DNA of 64,000 nt from Enterobacter pseudoroggenkampii (GCF_026420145.1 NZ_JAPMLV010000003.1:225439-289438), one strand, 5' to 3'; positions 39,024-55,637 are shown, numbered from the stretch's first letter. Made by a program: numbers and translations. Notes: generated by a model from the letters alone, not told the origin.

Positions 39024-42000
39024 ATGGTTTACTCCTATACCGAGAAAAAACGTATTCGTAAGGATTTTGGTAAACGTCCACAAGTTCTGGACATTCCATA
39101 TCTCCTTTCTATCCAGCTTGACTCGTTCCAGAAGTTTATCGAGCAAGATCCTGAAGGGCAGTACGGTCTGGAAGCAGCCTTCCGCTCCGTGTTCCCGATT
39201 CAGAGCTACAGCGGTAACTCCGAGCTGCAGTACGTCAGCTACCGCCTTGGCGAACCGGTGTTTGACGTTCAGGAATGTCAGATCCGTGGCGTGACCTATT
39301 CCGCACCGCTGCGCGTAAAACTGCGTCTGGTGATCTACGAGCGCGAAGCGCCGGAAGGCACCGTAAAAGACATTAAAGAACAAGAAGTCTACATGGGTGA
39401 AATTCCACTCATGACTGACAACGGTACTTTCGTTATCAACGGTACTGAGCGTGTTATCGTTTCCCAGCTGCATCGTAGCCCGGGCGTCTTCTTCGACAGC
39501 GATAAAGGTAAAACACACTCTTCCGGTAAAGTACTGTATAACGCACGCATCATTCCTTACCGTGGTTCATGGCTGGACTTCGAGTTCGATCCAAAAGACA
39601 ACCTGTTTGTCCGTATCGACCGTCGTCGTAAACTGCCTGCAACCATCATTCTGCGTGCACTGAACTATACCACTGAGCAGATCCTGGACCTGTTCTTTGA
39701 GAAAGTGATCTTTGAAATCCGCGACAACAAGCTGCAGATGGAGCTGGTGCCGGAACGTCTGCGTGGTGAGACCGCGTCGTTCGACATCGAAGCCGACGGC
39801 AAAGTGTATGTGGAAAAAGGTCGCCGTATCACCGCGCGCCACATCCGCCAGCTGGAAAAAGATGATATCAAACTCATCGAAGTTCCGGTTGAGTACATTG
39901 CAGGAAAAGTAGCCGCGAAAGATTACGTTGACGAGTCAACGGGTGAGCTGATCTGCCCGGCGAACATGGAGCTGAGCCTGGATCTGCTGGCTAAGCTGAG
40001 CCAGTCTGGCCACAAACGTATCGAAACGCTGTTCACCAACGATCTGGATCACGGTGCGTATATCTCTGAGACTATTCGCGTCGACCCAACCACCGATCGT
40101 CTGAGCGCGCTGGTAGAAATCTACCGCATGATGCGTCCTGGTGAGCCACCAACTCGCGAAGCGGCGGAAAGCCTGTTCGAGAACCTGTTCTTCTCCGAAG
40201 ACCGCTACGATCTGTCCGCGGTTGGTCGTATGAAGTTCAACCGTTCTCTGCTGCGCGACGAAATCGAAGGTTCCGGTATCCTGAGCAAAGACGACATCAT
40301 CGAAGTGATGAAGAAGCTCATCGATATCCGTAACGGTAAAGGCGAAGTGGACGATATCGACCACCTCGGCAACCGTCGTATCCGTTCCGTAGGCGAAATG
40401 GCGGAAAACCAGTTCCGCGTTGGCCTGGTACGTGTAGAGCGTGCGGTGAAAGAGCGTCTGTCTCTGGGCGATCTGGATACCCTGATGCCTCAGGATATGA
40501 TCAACGCCAAGCCGATTTCTGCAGCAGTGAAAGAGTTCTTCGGTTCAAGCCAGCTGTCTCAGTTCATGGACCAGAACAACCCGCTGTCTGAGATTACGCA
40601 CAAACGTCGTATCTCTGCACTCGGCCCAGGCGGTCTGACCCGTGAACGCGCAGGCTTTGAAGTTCGAGACGTACACCCGACGCACTACGGTCGCGTATGT
40701 CCAATCGAAACGCCTGAAGGTCCAAACATCGGTCTGATCAACTCCCTGTCCGTGTACGCACAGACGAACGAATACGGTTTCCTTGAGACCCCGTATCGTA
40801 AAGTGACCGACGGTGTTGTAACCGACGAAATTCATTACCTGTCTGCTATCGAAGAAGGCAACTACGTTATCGCTCAGGCGAACTCCAACCTGGATGACGA
40901 AGGCCACTTTGTAGAAGATCTGGTTACCTGCCGTAGCAAAGGCGAATCCAGCTTGTTCAGCCGCGACCAGGTTGACTACATGGACGTTTCCACCCAGCAG
41001 GTGGTATCCGTCGGTGCGTCCCTGATCCCGTTCCTGGAACACGATGACGCCAACCGTGCATTGATGGGTGCGAACATGCAACGTCAGGCCGTTCCAACTC
41101 TGCGCGCTGATAAGCCGCTGGTTGGTACCGGTATGGAACGTGCTGTTGCCGTTGACTCCGGTGTTACTGCGGTTGCTAAACGTGGCGGTACCGTTCAGTA
41201 CGTCGATGCATCCCGTATCGTTATCAAAGTTAACGAAGACGAGATGTATCCGGGCGAAGCAGGTATCGACATCTACAACCTGACCAAATACACCCGTTCT
41301 AACCAGAACACCTGTATCAACCAGATGCCTTGCGTATCTCTGGGTGAGCCAGTTGAGCGCGGCGACGTGCTGGCAGACGGTCCGTCCACCGACCTCGGTG
41401 AACTGGCGCTCGGTCAGAACATGCGCGTAGCGTTCATGCCGTGGAACGGTTACAACTTCGAAGACTCCATCCTCGTCTCCGAGCGTGTGGTTCAGGAAGA
41501 TCGTTTCACCACCATCCACATTCAGGAACTGGCATGTGTGTCCCGTGACACCAAGCTGGGGCCAGAAGAGATCACCGCTGACATCCCTAACGTGGGTGAA
41601 GCTGCGCTCTCCAAACTGGATGAATCCGGTATCGTTTACATCGGTGCGGAAGTGACTGGCGGCGACATTCTGGTTGGTAAGGTTACGCCTAAAGGTGAAA
41701 CCCAGCTGACGCCAGAAGAGAAACTGCTGCGTGCAATCTTCGGTGAGAAAGCGTCTGACGTTAAAGACTCTTCTCTGCGCGTACCAAACGGTGTTTCCGG
41801 TACGGTTATCGACGTTCAGGTCTTCACCCGTGACGGCGTGGAGAAAGATAAGCGTGCGCTGGAAATCGAAGAGATGCAGCTCAAACAGGCTAAGAAAGAC
41901 CTGTCTGAAGAACTGCAGATCCTCGAAGCGGGTCTGTTCAGCCGTATCTATGCGGTGCTGGTTGCCGGTGGCGTTGAAGCTGAGAAGCTCGACAAACTGC

Positions 42001-43052
42001 CACGCGATCGCTGGCTGGAACTGGGCCTGACCGACGAAGAGAAACAAAATCAGCTGGAACAGCTGGCTGAACAGTATGACGAACTGAAACACGAGTTCGA
42101 GAAAAAACTCGAAGCGAAACGCCGCAAAATCACTCAGGGCGACGATCTGGCACCAGGCGTGCTGAAGATTGTTAAGGTGTATCTGGCTGTTAAACGTCAG
42201 ATCCAGCCTGGTGATAAGATGGCAGGTCGTCACGGTAACAAGGGTGTTATCTCTAAGATCAACCCGATCGAAGATATGCCGCACGATGCTAACGGTACGC
42301 CGGTAGATATCGTACTGAACCCGCTGGGCGTACCGTCTCGTATGAACATCGGTCAGATCCTGGAAACCCACCTGGGTATGGCTGCGAAAGGTATCGGCGA
42401 CAAGATTAACGCCATGCTGAAGCAGCAGGAAGAAGTCGCGAAACTGCGCGAATTCATCCAGCGTGCCTACGATCTGGGTACCGACGTGCGTCAGAAAGTC
42501 GACCTGAATACCTTCAGCGATGAAGAAGTGCTGCGCCTGGCTGAGAACCTGAAAAAAGGTATGCCAATCGCAACGCCGGTCTTCGACGGTGCGAAAGAAG
42601 CTGAAATTAAAGAGCTGCTGCAACTGGGTGGTCTGCCAACGTCTGGTCAGATTACGCTGTTTGACGGCCGTACCGGTGAACAGTTCGAGCGTCCGGTAAC
42701 CGTAGGTTACATGTACATGCTGAAACTGAACCACCTGGTCGACGACAAGATGCACGCTCGTTCTACCGGTTCTTACAGCCTGGTTACTCAGCAGCCGCTG
42801 GGTGGTAAGGCACAGTTCGGTGGTCAGCGCTTCGGGGAGATGGAAGTGTGGGCGCTGGAAGCATACGGCGCGGCATACACCCTGCAGGAAATGCTCACCG
42901 TTAAGTCTGATGACGTGAACGGTCGTACCAAGATGTATAAAAACATCGTGGACGGCAACCATCAGATGGAACCGGGCATGCCAGAATCCTTCAACGTACT
43001 GTTGAAAGAGATTCGTTCGCTGGGTATCAACATCGAACTGGAAGACGAGTAA
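39024..43052 (+). CDS. rpoB: RNA polymerase beta subunit
   Basis: A 1342-residue subunit colinear with E. coli RpoB. The start at 39024 ([16 protein letters not shown]) has GAGGAA upstream. The rifampicin-binding cluster (505-534) is wild type, with Asp516, His526 and Ser531. The active-site region [13 protein letters not shown] is intact. A handful of substitutions relative to E. coli cluster in the 1000-1020 region ([10 protein letters not shown]) and the C-terminal third. Antisense long frames here are shadows. Confidence 0.99.
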   Translation: MVYSYTEKKRIRKDFGKRPQVLDIPYLLSIQLDSFQKFIEQDPEGQYGLEAAFRSVFPIQSYSGNSELQYVSYRLGEPVFDVQECQIRGVTYSAPLRVKLRLVIYEREAPEGTVKDIKEQEVYMGEIPLMTDNGTFVINGTERVIVSQLHRSPGVFFDSDKGKTHSSGKVLYNARIIPYRGSWLDFEFDPKDNLFVRIDRRRKLPATIILRALNYTTEQILDLFFEKVIFEIRDNKLQMELVPERLRGETASFDIEADGKVYVEKGRRITARHIRQLEKDDIKLIEVPVEYIAGKVAAKDYVDESTGELICPANMELSLDLLAKLSQSGHKRIETLFTNDLDHGAYISETIRVDPTTDRLSALVEIYRMMRPGEPPTREAAESLFENLFFSEDRYDLSAVGRMKFNRSLLRDEIEGSGILSKDDIIEVMKKLIDIRNGKGEVDDIDHLGNRRIRSVGEMAENQFRVGLVRVERAVKERLSLGDLDTLMPQDMINAKPISAAVKEFFGSSQLSQFMDQNNPLSEITHKRRISALGPGGLTRERAGFEVRDVHPTHYGRVCPIETPEGPNIGLINSLSVYAQTNEYGFLETPYRKVTDGVVTDEIHYLSAIEEGNYVIAQANSNLDDEGHFVEDLVTCRSKGESSLFSRDQVDYMDVSTQQVVSVGASLIPFLEHDDANRALMGANMQRQAVPTLRADKPLVGTGMERAVAVDSGVTAVAKRGGTVQYVDASRIVIKVNEDEMYPGEAGIDIYNLTKYTRSNQNTCINQMPCVSLGEPVERGDVLADGPSTDLGELALGQNMRVAFMPWNGYNFEDSILVSERVVQEDRFTTIHIQELACVSRDTKLGPEEITADIPNVGEAALSKLDESGIVYIGAEVTGGDILVGKVTPKGETQLTPEEKLLRAIFGEKASDVKDSSLRVPNGVSGTVIDVQVFTRDGVEKDKRALEIEEMQLKQAKKDLSEELQILEAGLFSRIYAVLVAGGVEAEKLDKLPRDRWLELGLTDEEKQNQLEQLAEQYDELKHEFEKKLEAKRRKITQGDDLAPGVLKIVKVYLAVKRQIQPGDKMAGRHGNKGVISKINPIEDMPHDANGTPVDIVLNPLGVPSRMNIGQILETHLGMAAKGIGDKINAMLKQQEEVAKLREFIQRAYDLGTDVRQKVDLNTFSDEEVLRLAENLKKGMPIATPVFDGAKEAEIKELLQLGGLPTSGQITLFDGRTGEQFERPVTVGYMYMLKLNHLVDDKMHARSTGSYSLVTQQPLGGKAQFGGQRFGEMEVWALEAYGAAYTLQEMLTVKSDDVNGRTKMYKNIVDGNHQMEPGMPESFNVLLKEIRSLGINIELEDE

Positions 43053-43128
43053 TTCTCGCTCAAACAGGTCACTGGTGCCGGGTTAACCCCCGGCACCGGA
43101 TTGTGCTAACTCCGACGGGAGCAAATCC

Positions 43129-47352
<4,224 letters not shown>

Positions 47353-47368
47353 TCGTTGAGTCGCTAAT

Positions 47369-47395
47369 AAAAAACCCGCCTCGGCGGGTTTTTTT
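47369..47395 (+). terminator. Terminator of rpoBC
   Basis: AAAACCCGCC-TC-GGCGGGTTTTTTT hairpin, directly after rpoC and before the convergent PTS gene. Confidence 0.93.
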
Positions 47396-47409
47396 ACATC
47401 TGCATGTTT

Positions 47410-47727
47410 TCAATTCACCAGCGGGATCCGACGATAAAGCTCAATCATATCGCCCGCCAGATCCTGAATGACCATCGCGTTCATCAGGTGATCCTGAGAG
47501 TGAACGGTGATCAGATTAACCGGAAGCTTCCCGGTTCCCTCATCAAGACCGATAAGCTGCGTCTGGATCGTGTGCGCATGCTTCACATATTCACGCGACT
47601 CTTCCATCGCTTTTTCTGCTTCGTCAAACTCACCTTTACGCGCCATCTGTAACGCCGTCAGGGCCGCACTGCGCGCCGCGCCTGCGTTGACCAGCAGTTC
47701 CATAATCGTGGTTTCTAAGTCTTCCAT
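47410..47727 (-). CDS. PTS EIIA component, lactose/cellobiose family
   Basis: A 105-residue cytoplasmic phosphocarrier of the Lac/cellobiose/chitobiose PTS family. The phosphorylated histidine is most likely His76 in TVHSQDHLM, with Asp79 and His80 completing the metal-binding HxxDH pattern. The protein is all-helical, as expected for a trimeric EIIA. Its ATG overlaps the stop of the EIIB gene by one base (TAATG). No EIIC permease or glycosidase lies nearby, so the sugar cannot be told. E. coli K-12 has nothing comparable at this site. Confidence 0.9.
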   Translation of the reverse strand: MEDLETTIMELLVNAGAARSAALTALQMARKGEFDEAEKAMEESREYVKHAHTIQTQLIGLDEGTGKLPVNLITVHSQDHLMNAMVIQDLAGDMIELYRRIPLVN

Positions 47728-48035
47728 TATGACTCCAGAAGTTTGAGCGCTTTTTCCAGTACGGCATCACCTTTCATCATGCCGTAATCCATCATGTCGA
47801 TCACCGCGACCTTTTTACCTAGCGGCTCGGCCTGTGCCTGGAGTTTGGCCTGCTCGTATTTAACCTGTGGCCCCAGCAATACGATGTCGGCCGTTGCGAT
47901 GTTGTCTTTAAACTCCGCAACCGGAACGGCTTTAATCGTGACTTCAACCCCTTTTTTCTGCGCGGCGTCTTTCATACGTTGAACCAGCATGCTGGTTGAC
48001 ATTCCCGCTGCACAGCATAAAACGATGTTCTTCAT
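47727..48035 (-). CDS. PTS EIIB component, lactose/cellobiose family
   Basis: A 102-residue EIIB of the cellobiose/chitobiose type. The phospho-acceptor is Cys8 in the P-loop-like CAAGMSTSM, and the LLGPQVKYE strand-turn is conserved with ChbB. It is the first gene of the pair, preceded by a promoter region with CRP and LacI-type sites. The missing EIIC must be supplied by another locus, or the pair has a regulatory role (inference). Confidence 0.9.
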   Translation of the reverse strand: MKNIVLCCAAGMSTSMLVQRMKDAAQKKGVEVTIKAVPVAEFKDNIATADIVLLGPQVKYEQAKLQAQAEPLGKKVAVIDMMDYGMMKGDAVLEKALKLLES

Positions 48036-48065
48036 AATCAGCCTCGATCTACATGTGTTTATTGA

Positions 48066-48100
48066 TAATTATCCCGTGCAGACCGCTTCAACAACCGGTT
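48066..48100 (-). promoter_or_regulatory. PTS EIIB-EIIA promoter with overlapping operator
   Basis: On the minus strand TTGTTG (48094-48089) and TAATTA (48071-48066) are 17 bases apart. The -35 is joined to AACCGGTT (48100-48093), a LacI-type palindrome. Confidence 0.55.
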
Positions 48101-48111
48101 TACCGCGATTG

Positions 48112-48127
48112 TGTGTCAGGCATCACA
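48112..48127. promoter_or_regulatory. CRP-binding site upstream of PTS genes
   Basis: TGTGTCAGGCATCACA matches TGTGA-N6-TCACA at nine of ten positions. It is centred about 60 bases before the inferred start, the class I distance. Confidence 0.65.
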
Positions 48128-48145
48128 AAGAAACCGGCGATTTTC

Positions 48146-48159
48146 TGAAACCGGTTACA
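48146..48159. promoter_or_regulatory. Second LacI-type operator upstream of PTS genes
   Basis: TGAAACCGGTTACA matches the PtxS-type palindrome TGAAACCGGTTTCA at 13 of 14 positions. A half-like GAAACCGGCG lies at 48130. With the site at 48093 it could form a repression loop around the CRP site. Confidence 0.6.
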
Positions 48160-48215
48160 ATTTTGCATTGTCGGGTACCCGGCCCGTGGAAGCGGGCAGG
48201 GTGAAAGAGGGAGGA

Positions 48216-49757
48216 TTAGCTGATGGACGTTCGGTTGATGCGGTTTTTGCCCTGCTGTTTGGCGCTGTAAAGAGCGTTATCAACGCTTCCGATAAAGTGC
48301 TCCAGCGGTTCAAAATGCCACTCCCCAAGACCGCCGCTGAACGTAACCCGCAGGTTTTCTTCCCGCCAGACACGTTTTTCAACAGCGGTACGCCATGCTT
48401 CCAGTAATGAGAGCGCAGAAGTCATCTGCTCAGCCTGGAAAATTACCGCAAACTCTTCTCCACCATAACGGTAAAGCGAGACGTGATGTGGCTGCATGAT
48501 CTGGAGCCCTTCGCGGGCCACGTTACGCAGAACGATATCACCGGTCAGATGGCCCAGCGTGTCGTTAATCGACTTGAAGTTATCAATATCCACCAGCGCC
48601 ATCGCGAAAGGCTGCTGGGCATTCAGCAGCTCCGCGATATCGCTATCGAACGCGCGGCGGTTTTTACAGCCCGTCAGCGCATCGTGAGTGGCCTGACGCA
48701 CATAGGCCATCTCACGCTCTTTATTGGACTGAATCGTGTGGCTCAGCATCGCTTCCAGGCGCGGCGCCTCGCTGACGTCGCCGGTTTTGATGGCATTGAT
48801 AATATGCATCAGCACGCTACGCGAGGCGTGGCGGAGGTATAAGCCGAAGAGGATGATGATGATGGCCGCCAGCGCAAACCCCCAGCCAACGATCGTCGTT
48901 TCGTGGCGGGTAATATCGGTGAGCGTTGCATCCGATACCCGGTAAATGACAAACCAGTCCGGGTTGGTAAACGAGTAGTAGTAATACCAGGCGTTGCTTT
49001 TCTTGTCGTAAAGGTGGCCTTCACCGCTGGTCATTTTGTCCATCAGCGCTTCGCTCACGTACTGCTTGAAGAGCGCGCCGGTATCCGGATGCAGCACCAC
49101 AGCACCGTCACGCTCGACGACGAAAAATTCCCCCTGAACGGGCGCCACCATCTGACGCAGGGTGTAGCCCATTGATGTCAAATCGAGATGAAACGCGAGC
49201 GTTCCCTTCAGTCTGCCTTCTGGTGAAATCACTGGCTTATAAAGAGTGACCGTGGGATGCCCCGTAAAGTAATCCATATAAGGACGGGTATAGTGGCTGA
49301 AGATGCTGGCTTCCGCCTGAGCGACAAACCACGGTCGCGTCCGGGGATCGAAGGTTTTACTCGTCTCCGTGGGGAGCACTTCCGGTGCGCGGAGGTAATG
49401 CCCCTGCGTGTCCGCCAGCGAGATGGAGGAGACGGTCGGCATCAGGTTCTGCAAATGCATCATCATCTGCAGCCCCTGCGTCGGATTGACGTTCAGCGTC
49501 TCGTTTAGCCTGTCGTCACGTGCAAAGTACATCGCGGAACGGCCCAGGATATAGTCGTTTTCACGCAGGATAGATTCGGTGTAGTTCACCGCCAGGTTGT
49601 GCGTGAAATTGCTATTGATCTTATGATAATCCTCAAGAAAATCCTTTCGTTGCGATAGCGTCACCGCGATCGCGATCACCGCAAAACTGCAGAGGATCCC
49701 CGCGAAGCTGAGCATGATTGGCCGGGTAAAAGAGAGCTTTTTGCTGTGAAGTGCCAT
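48216..49757 (-). CDS. Membrane diguanylate cyclase (dCache-GGDEF)
   Basis: A 513-residue inner membrane sensor. A transmembrane helix near residues 13-35 is followed by a periplasmic double-Cache-like sensor (about 36-285; DPRTRPWFVAQAE and HYTRPYMDYFTG motifs), a second membrane helix (about 290-308), and a GGDEF domain (about 360-513). The catalytic signature is GGEEF, preceded by the substrate-site segment DIDNFKSINDTLGHLTGD, so it should make cyclic di-GMP. The RxxD inhibitory site five residues before GGEEF is absent. Its ligand is unknown. E. coli K-12 has no homologue at this site. Confidence 0.9.
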   Translation of the reverse strand: MALHSKKLSFTRPIMLSFAGILCSFAVIAIAVTLSQRKDFLEDYHKINSNFTHNLAVNYTESILRENDYILGRSAMYFARDDRLNETLNVNPTQGLQMMMHLQNLMPTVSSISLADTQGHYLRAPEVLPTETSKTFDPRTRPWFVAQAEASIFSHYTRPYMDYFTGHPTVTLYKPVISPEGRLKGTLAFHLDLTSMGYTLRQMVAPVQGEFFVVERDGAVVLHPDTGALFKQYVSEALMDKMTSGEGHLYDKKSNAWYYYYSFTNPDWFVIYRVSDATLTDITRHETTIVGWGFALAAIIIILFGLYLRHASRSVLMHIINAIKTGDVSEAPRLEAMLSHTIQSNKEREMAYVRQATHDALTGCKNRRAFDSDIAELLNAQQPFAMALVDIDNFKSINDTLGHLTGDIVLRNVAREGLQIMQPHHVSLYRYGGEEFAVIFQAEQMTSALSLLEAWRTAVEKRVWREENLRVTFSGGLGEWHFEPLEHFIGSVDNALYSAKQQGKNRINRTSIS

Positions 49758-50003
49758 GAGCTGTACATCGTTCCTGATGGTGAATACTGTTCGTCTGCCG
49801 ATATCCTCTCAGCATAGTCGCTGTCCTGCGGTTAGCGGTGAATTATACGGCACACGATTTCTGACGGGATGATTTATCTTAAGAACCATTAAGAAAATAC
49901 TTATTCACCTGGCTGGGGCCGTTTGTGCAATGAACCAGAGGCAGGGCGAAACGAGGAAGAAGCTTTTCGCCCTGGTCAGCATCCGTTGCTGACCGTGTGA
50001 CAA
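49758..50003. other. Spacer with two strong hairpins
   Basis: Between the cyclase start and the thiH terminator the sequence has the promoter side of the cyclase gene. It also has two consecutive perfect hairpins, CAGGGCGAAA/TTTCGCCCTG (49942-49974) and GGTCAGC/GCTGACC (49974-49994). No gene-like frame was found. Confidence 0.5.
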
Positions 50004-50043
50004 TAAAAAACCGGACGATCGCTGACAATCCTCCGGTTTTGCC
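50004..50043 (-). terminator. Terminator of the thi operon
   Basis: On the minus strand AAAACCGGA pairs with TCCGGTTTT across a 16-base loop and runs into TTTTTTATTG. It is 51 bases after thiH and could also act on the plus strand. Confidence 0.75.
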
Positions 50044-50093
50044 TTTTCGTCGCGCCTCGACAATTTTTTATGATGTTGCAGAGCGTTTCAACG

Positions 50094-51221
50094 TCACTGC
50101 GAGGCTCTTCCCAGCCAGCTGTCCCAGTCTTTCCAGACAGGCTGAAGACCCTGCGCCGTCAGAGCGGCGGCGACCGCTTCCGGACGTCGTCCATCATGCG
50201 GCGCAAACTGCTCGAGCTCCGGATGATCGTCGGCGTAGCCGCCAGGCTGTGTTTTGGAAAACGCGCTGACGTTGTTAATCGCAAGCGGGATAACGCGATC
50301 GCGAAACGCCGGGGACTCACGCGTTGAGAGCGATAATTCCACTTCCGGAGCGAGCAGGCGAAACGCGCAGATGGTTTGCACCAGCTGGCGTTCATCCATC
50401 AGCGAAGCCGGTTCAATCCCGCCCGCGCAGGGCCTCAGACGCGGGAAGGAGATGGAATAACGGCTCTGCCAGTAGCGCTGCTGAAGCCACAGCAAATGTT
50501 CCGCCACCATGTAACAATCCACCCGCCAGCTGTCGGAGAGCCCGATCAGCGCACCCAGACCGATTTTGTCGATGCCGGCGCGACCCAGCCTGTCCGGCGT
50601 TTCCAGCCGGAAAAAGAAATCCTGTTTCTTACCCTTCAGGTGGTGCCGGGCGTACGTCGCCTCGTGGTAGGTTTCCTGGTAGACCATGACCCCGTCCAGC
50701 CCGAGGGTTTTGAGCTCCGCGTACTCCTCCTGCGCCAGGGGCTGAACTTCCATCTGCAACGACGCAAACTGACGACGAATGGCGGGAAGGTGCTGACGGA
50801 AATAGTCCATTCCCACTTTCCCCTGATGCTCGCCCGTGACCAGCAGAAGATGTTCAAAGCCCATTTCACGAATAGCCGCACACTCACGGGCAATCTCACC
50901 TTCATCGAGCGTTTTACGTTTGATGCGGTTGCTCATGGAGAAACCGCAATAGGTGCAGTCATTGGCGCACAGGTTTGAGAGATAGAGCGGCACGTAGAAA
51001 CTCACCGTGTTGCCAAAACGCTGGCGGGTGAGCCGCTGTGCTCGCTGGGCCATCGGTTCGAGGTACGCACTGGCCGCCGGGGAGAGCAGGGCCATCAGAT
51101 CCTCGCGGGTCAGATGGCGGGCATTCAGCGCACGCTCCACGTCAGCCGCCGTTTTGCTGTTGATGCGCAGGGCAATGTCGTCCCAGTTAAGCTGCCGCCA
51201 GCGCTCGGTAAACGTGCTCAT
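50094..51221 (-). CDS. thiH: 2-iminoacetate synthase ThiH
   Basis: A 375-residue radical-SAM enzyme that cleaves tyrosine to dehydroglycine (2-iminoacetate) and p-cresol for thiazole synthesis. The cluster-binding cysteines are Cys85, Cys89 and Cys92 ([10 protein letters not shown]). It forms a complex with ThiG; the start overlaps the thiG stop by four bases. It is the last gene of the thiCEFSGH operon. Confidence 0.97.
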   Translation of the reverse strand: MSTFTERWRQLNWDDIALRINSKTAADVERALNARHLTREDLMALLSPAASAYLEPMAQRAQRLTRQRFGNTVSFYVPLYLSNLCANDCTYCGFSMSNRIKRKTLDEGEIARECAAIREMGFEHLLLVTGEHQGKVGMDYFRQHLPAIRRQFASLQMEVQPLAQEEYAELKTLGLDGVMVYQETYHEATYARHHLKGKKQDFFFRLETPDRLGRAGIDKIGLGALIGLSDSWRVDCYMVAEHLLWLQQRYWQSRYSISFPRLRPCAGGIEPASLMDERQLVQTICAFRLLAPEVELSLSTRESPAFRDRVIPLAINNVSAFSKTQPGGYADDHPELEQFAPHDGRRPEAVAAALTAQGLQPVWKDWDSWLGRASQ

Positions 51222-51988
51222 GAGATCGCCTCCAGAAAACCGGTCAGCGGGCTGGTGGCCTGCGCCTGGAAACTGCGCGAGCCGGGGCCGGACTCCCTTG
51301 CCAGCAACCCAGCCTCTACGGCCATGCGGAACGCACGCGCCATCATGACCGGATCGTCGGCAACCGCGATGGCCGTATTCACCAGCACCGCGTCGGCGCC
51401 CATCTCCAGCGCCTGTGCGGCATGGCTGGGCACGCCAATGCCCGCATCAACCACCACCGGCACGGTAGCCTGCTCAATAATGATTTCCAGCATCGCACGG
51501 GTCTCCAGCCCCTGGTTGGAGCCAATGGGGGCGCCCAGCGGCATGACGGCGGCGCAGCCGATCTCTTCCAGCCGTTTGCACAGGACAGGGTCGGCGCCGC
51601 AGTAAGGCAGGACGGTAAACCCTTGCTGCACCAGCTTTTCAGCCGCTTTCAGCGTTTCGATAGGGTCGGGCAGCAGCCAGCGGGCGTCAGGATGAATTTC
51701 CAGCTTCAGCCAGCGGGTGCCGAGCGCCTCGCGGGCCAGCTGCGCGGCGAAAATCGCCTCTTCGGCCGTTTTGGCACCGGAGGTGTTGGGCAGCAGCGTG
51801 ACGCCTGCCTCCAGTAAAGGCGCCAGAATGGCATCGCTGTGATGACGCAGATCCACGCGCTTGAGCGCCAGCGTCACCAGCTGGCTGCCGCTTTCGCGAA
51901 TGGCATCCACCATCAGCTGCGGCGAGGCGAATTTTCCGGTTCCGGTAAACAGATGTGAATCAAAGACTTTATCGGCAATACGTAACAT
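51218..51988 (-). CDS. thiG: Thiazole synthase ThiG
   Basis: A 256-residue TIM-barrel enzyme that condenses deoxyxylulose 5-phosphate, dehydroglycine and ThiS thiocarboxylate to the thiazole phosphate. The Schiff-base lysine is Lys95 (WLKLEIHP). The start at 51988 ([13 protein letters not shown]) matches E. coli exactly in length; the longer frame runs through thiS. One base separates it from the thiS stop. Confidence 0.97.
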   Translation of the reverse strand: MLRIADKVFDSHLFTGTGKFASPQLMVDAIRESGSQLVTLALKRVDLRHHSDAILAPLLEAGVTLLPNTSGAKTAEEAIFAAQLAREALGTRWLKLEIHPDARWLLPDPIETLKAAEKLVQQGFTVLPYCGADPVLCKRLEEIGCAAVMPLGAPIGSNQGLETRAMLEIIIEQATVPVVVDAGIGVPSHAAQALEMGADAVLVNTAIAVADDPVMMARAFRMAVEAGLLARESGPGSRSFQAQATSPLTGFLEAIS

Positions 51989-51989
51989 C

Positions 51990-52190
51990 TCAGCCCCCTG
52001 CGATAACCTGAAACAGCAGGATCTGGTCGCCGTCATTGACCTGCTGATGTTCCCACTGCTCGCGCGGCAGGATCTGTTGATTGAGCGCCAGCGCCGTTCC
52101 CGGCTTGAGTTGACGCAGCTTGTCGAGCAGTACCGCAACGGTGAGCCCGTCTTCGCATCTCATCGGCTCATCGTTAAACAGAATGCGCAT
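51990..52190 (-). CDS. thiS: Sulfur carrier protein ThiS
   Basis: A 66-residue ubiquitin-fold sulfur carrier ending in Gly-Gly (VIAGG), the C-terminus that ThiF adenylates and converts to a thiocarboxylate. The start at 52190 ([10 protein letters not shown]) matches E. coli ThiS in length. It overlaps thiF by 17 bases. Confidence 0.96.
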   Translation of the reverse strand: MRILFNDEPMRCEDGLTVAVLLDKLRQLKPGTALALNQQILPREQWEHQQVNDGDQILLFQVIAGG

Positions 52191-52929
52191 CGCGGCCTCC
52201 ACATACCGGGCAGCGGCTGGCGCGGCGTAACGCCAGCTGGCGCCAGCCGGCTGAGCGGGCATCAAACAGCCGCAGCGTATTGCGTTCTGTCTCCATGCCG
52301 CTGAGCAGCTTGATGGCTTCCAGCGCCTGCATGGTGCCCATTACGCCGACCACCGGACCCAGAATGCCCGCCGTCCGGCAGTTGCGCGCTGGCTCGGCAT
52401 CATCCGGCCACAGACAGCGATAGCAGCCCTGCGTCCACGGTGGCGTCAGAACCATCATCTGCCCGCCGAACCCCACCGCGCTGGCGGTGATAAGCGGCGT
52501 ATGATTTGCCACGCAGGCGGCGTTAATCGCCTGGCGCGTCGCCATGTTGTCGGTACAGTCCAGCACCACGTCGGCAAGGGCGACTTCACGGTGCAGGCTT
52601 TCACCGCTAAGACGCTCCTGTAAGGCAATCAGCTCGATATCCGGGTTAAGCTGGTTCAGCCGCTGCCGGGTGATTTTTGCTTTCGGCTGGTTGATATCCT
52701 CGGTGGTAAAGAGGATTTGTCGCTGCAGGTTGCTGAGGTGAACCTCGTCGTCGTCGGCCAGCACCAGCGTACCGATACCTGCACCTGCCAGATAAAGCGC
52801 GGCGGGAGCGCCTAATCCGCCCAGACCGACAATCAGCACCCGGCTGGCGAGCAGCTTTTGCTGCCCGTCGATGGCGATATCTTCCAGCAGGATCTGACGG
52901 CTGTAGCGCATAAAATCACGATCGTTCAT
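52174..52929 (-). CDS. thiF: ThiS adenylyltransferase ThiF
   Basis: A 251-residue E1-like enzyme that activates ThiS. The nucleotide loop is [10 protein letters not shown], and zinc is bound by two CxxC pairs (GCYRCLW and CPVCGG). The start at 52929 ([13 protein letters not shown]) gives the E. coli length; the upstream in-frame codons lie within thiE. It overlaps thiE by 14 bases. Confidence 0.97.
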   Translation of the reverse strand: MNDRDFMRYSRQILLEDIAIDGQQKLLASRVLIVGLGGLGAPAALYLAGAGIGTLVLADDDEVHLSNLQRQILFTTEDINQPKAKITRQRLNQLNPDIELIALQERLSGESLHREVALADVVLDCTDNMATRQAINAACVANHTPLITASAVGFGGQMMVLTPPWTQGCYRCLWPDDAEPARNCRTAGILGPVVGVMGTMQALEAIKLLSGMETERNTLRLFDARSAGWRQLALRRASRCPVCGGRDAHSV

Positions 52930-53556
52930 CGCCAGCTCCTGCCAGCTGTAACAGCTGTTCGGTGGCGGACCGCCAGTCTGCAGCCTGGGTGATGGCGCTG
53001 ACGACGGCGATGCTGCCGACGCCGGTCTCCAGCACCGCCGGGGCGCGTTCAAGGCTGATTCCGCCGATGGCGACGGTGGGGTAATCGGCAAGGCGTTTAA
53101 CGTGACTCGCCAGCTGCGTCAGACCCTGCGGTGCGGAGGGCATCTGCTTGGTTTGCGTCGGGAAGACGTGGCCCAGCGCGATGTAAGAGGGACGGGCCGC
53201 CAGGGCCACGTCGATCTCCATGTCATCGTGCGTTGACACGCCAAGACGCAGCCCGGCTTCACGGATAGCGCTCAGATCCGTTGTTTCGAGGTCTTCCTGA
53301 CCCAGATGCACGCCGTAAGCCTGATGCTTAACGGCCAGCCGCCAGTAGTCGTTGATAAACAGGCGGGCGTTATACCGACGCCCCAGCGCGATGGCGGCAA
53401 CCACATCGGCTTCCACCTCGTCATCGCGCTTATCCTTGATGCGTAGCTGGAGGGTGCGAACGCCTGCCTCCAGCAGTCGCTCTATCCACGCCACGCTGTC
53501 CACCACCGGATAGAGCCCTAAACGGTAGGGGACGGGTGGGAAATCGGGCTGGTACA

Positions 53557-53557
<1 letters not shown>
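52916..53557 (-). CDS. thiE: Thiamine phosphate synthase ThiE
   Basis: A 213-residue TIM-barrel enzyme that couples hydroxymethylpyrimidine diphosphate with thiazole phosphate to give thiamine phosphate. Conserved motifs include [17 protein letters not shown] and [13 protein letters not shown]. The ATG overlaps the thiC stop by one base (TAATG). Confidence 0.97.
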
Positions 53558-55455
<1,898 letters not shown>

Positions 55456-55539
55456 TCATTCCAAAAGTGAAGGACATGGCTTGTCAGACGACGGATGAAG
55501 CAAGAGAGGATCGCCCGGGGAGCGATACAACAGCAGTGT

Positions 55540-55636
55540 GACTCTTGTTCCCTTCGCAGGTATTAGCCTGATCAGGTTCCGCGGATCCCGAATTAACGGT
55601 CTCAGCCCGCGCTTTCAGGCGCTGGGCACTCCGACA
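55540..55636 (-). promoter_or_regulatory. TPP riboswitch (THI element)
   Basis: On the minus strand the conserved aptamer cores are clear: GGCTGAGACCG, CGGGATCCGCGGAACCTGAT, CAGGCTAATACCTGCG and AAGGGAACAAGAG. The P3-side arm carries an extra stem (CAGCGCCTGAAAGCGCGGG) longer than in E. coli thiC. The expression platform of about 87 bases reaches the thiC start and most likely controls ribosome access. Confidence 0.95.
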
Positions 55637-55637
55637 A

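Noticed and set aside
40536..40626. Rifampicin-resistance substitutions in rpoB
   Set aside because: The cluster 505-534 is wild type at the usual positions (Asp516, His526, Ser531).
40545..42962. An 805-codon open frame antisense to rpoB (and others antisense to rpoC, e.g. 43222-44763)
   Set aside because: Strong codon bias of highly expressed genes removes stops on the opposite strand; composition is shadow-like and no start signals exist.
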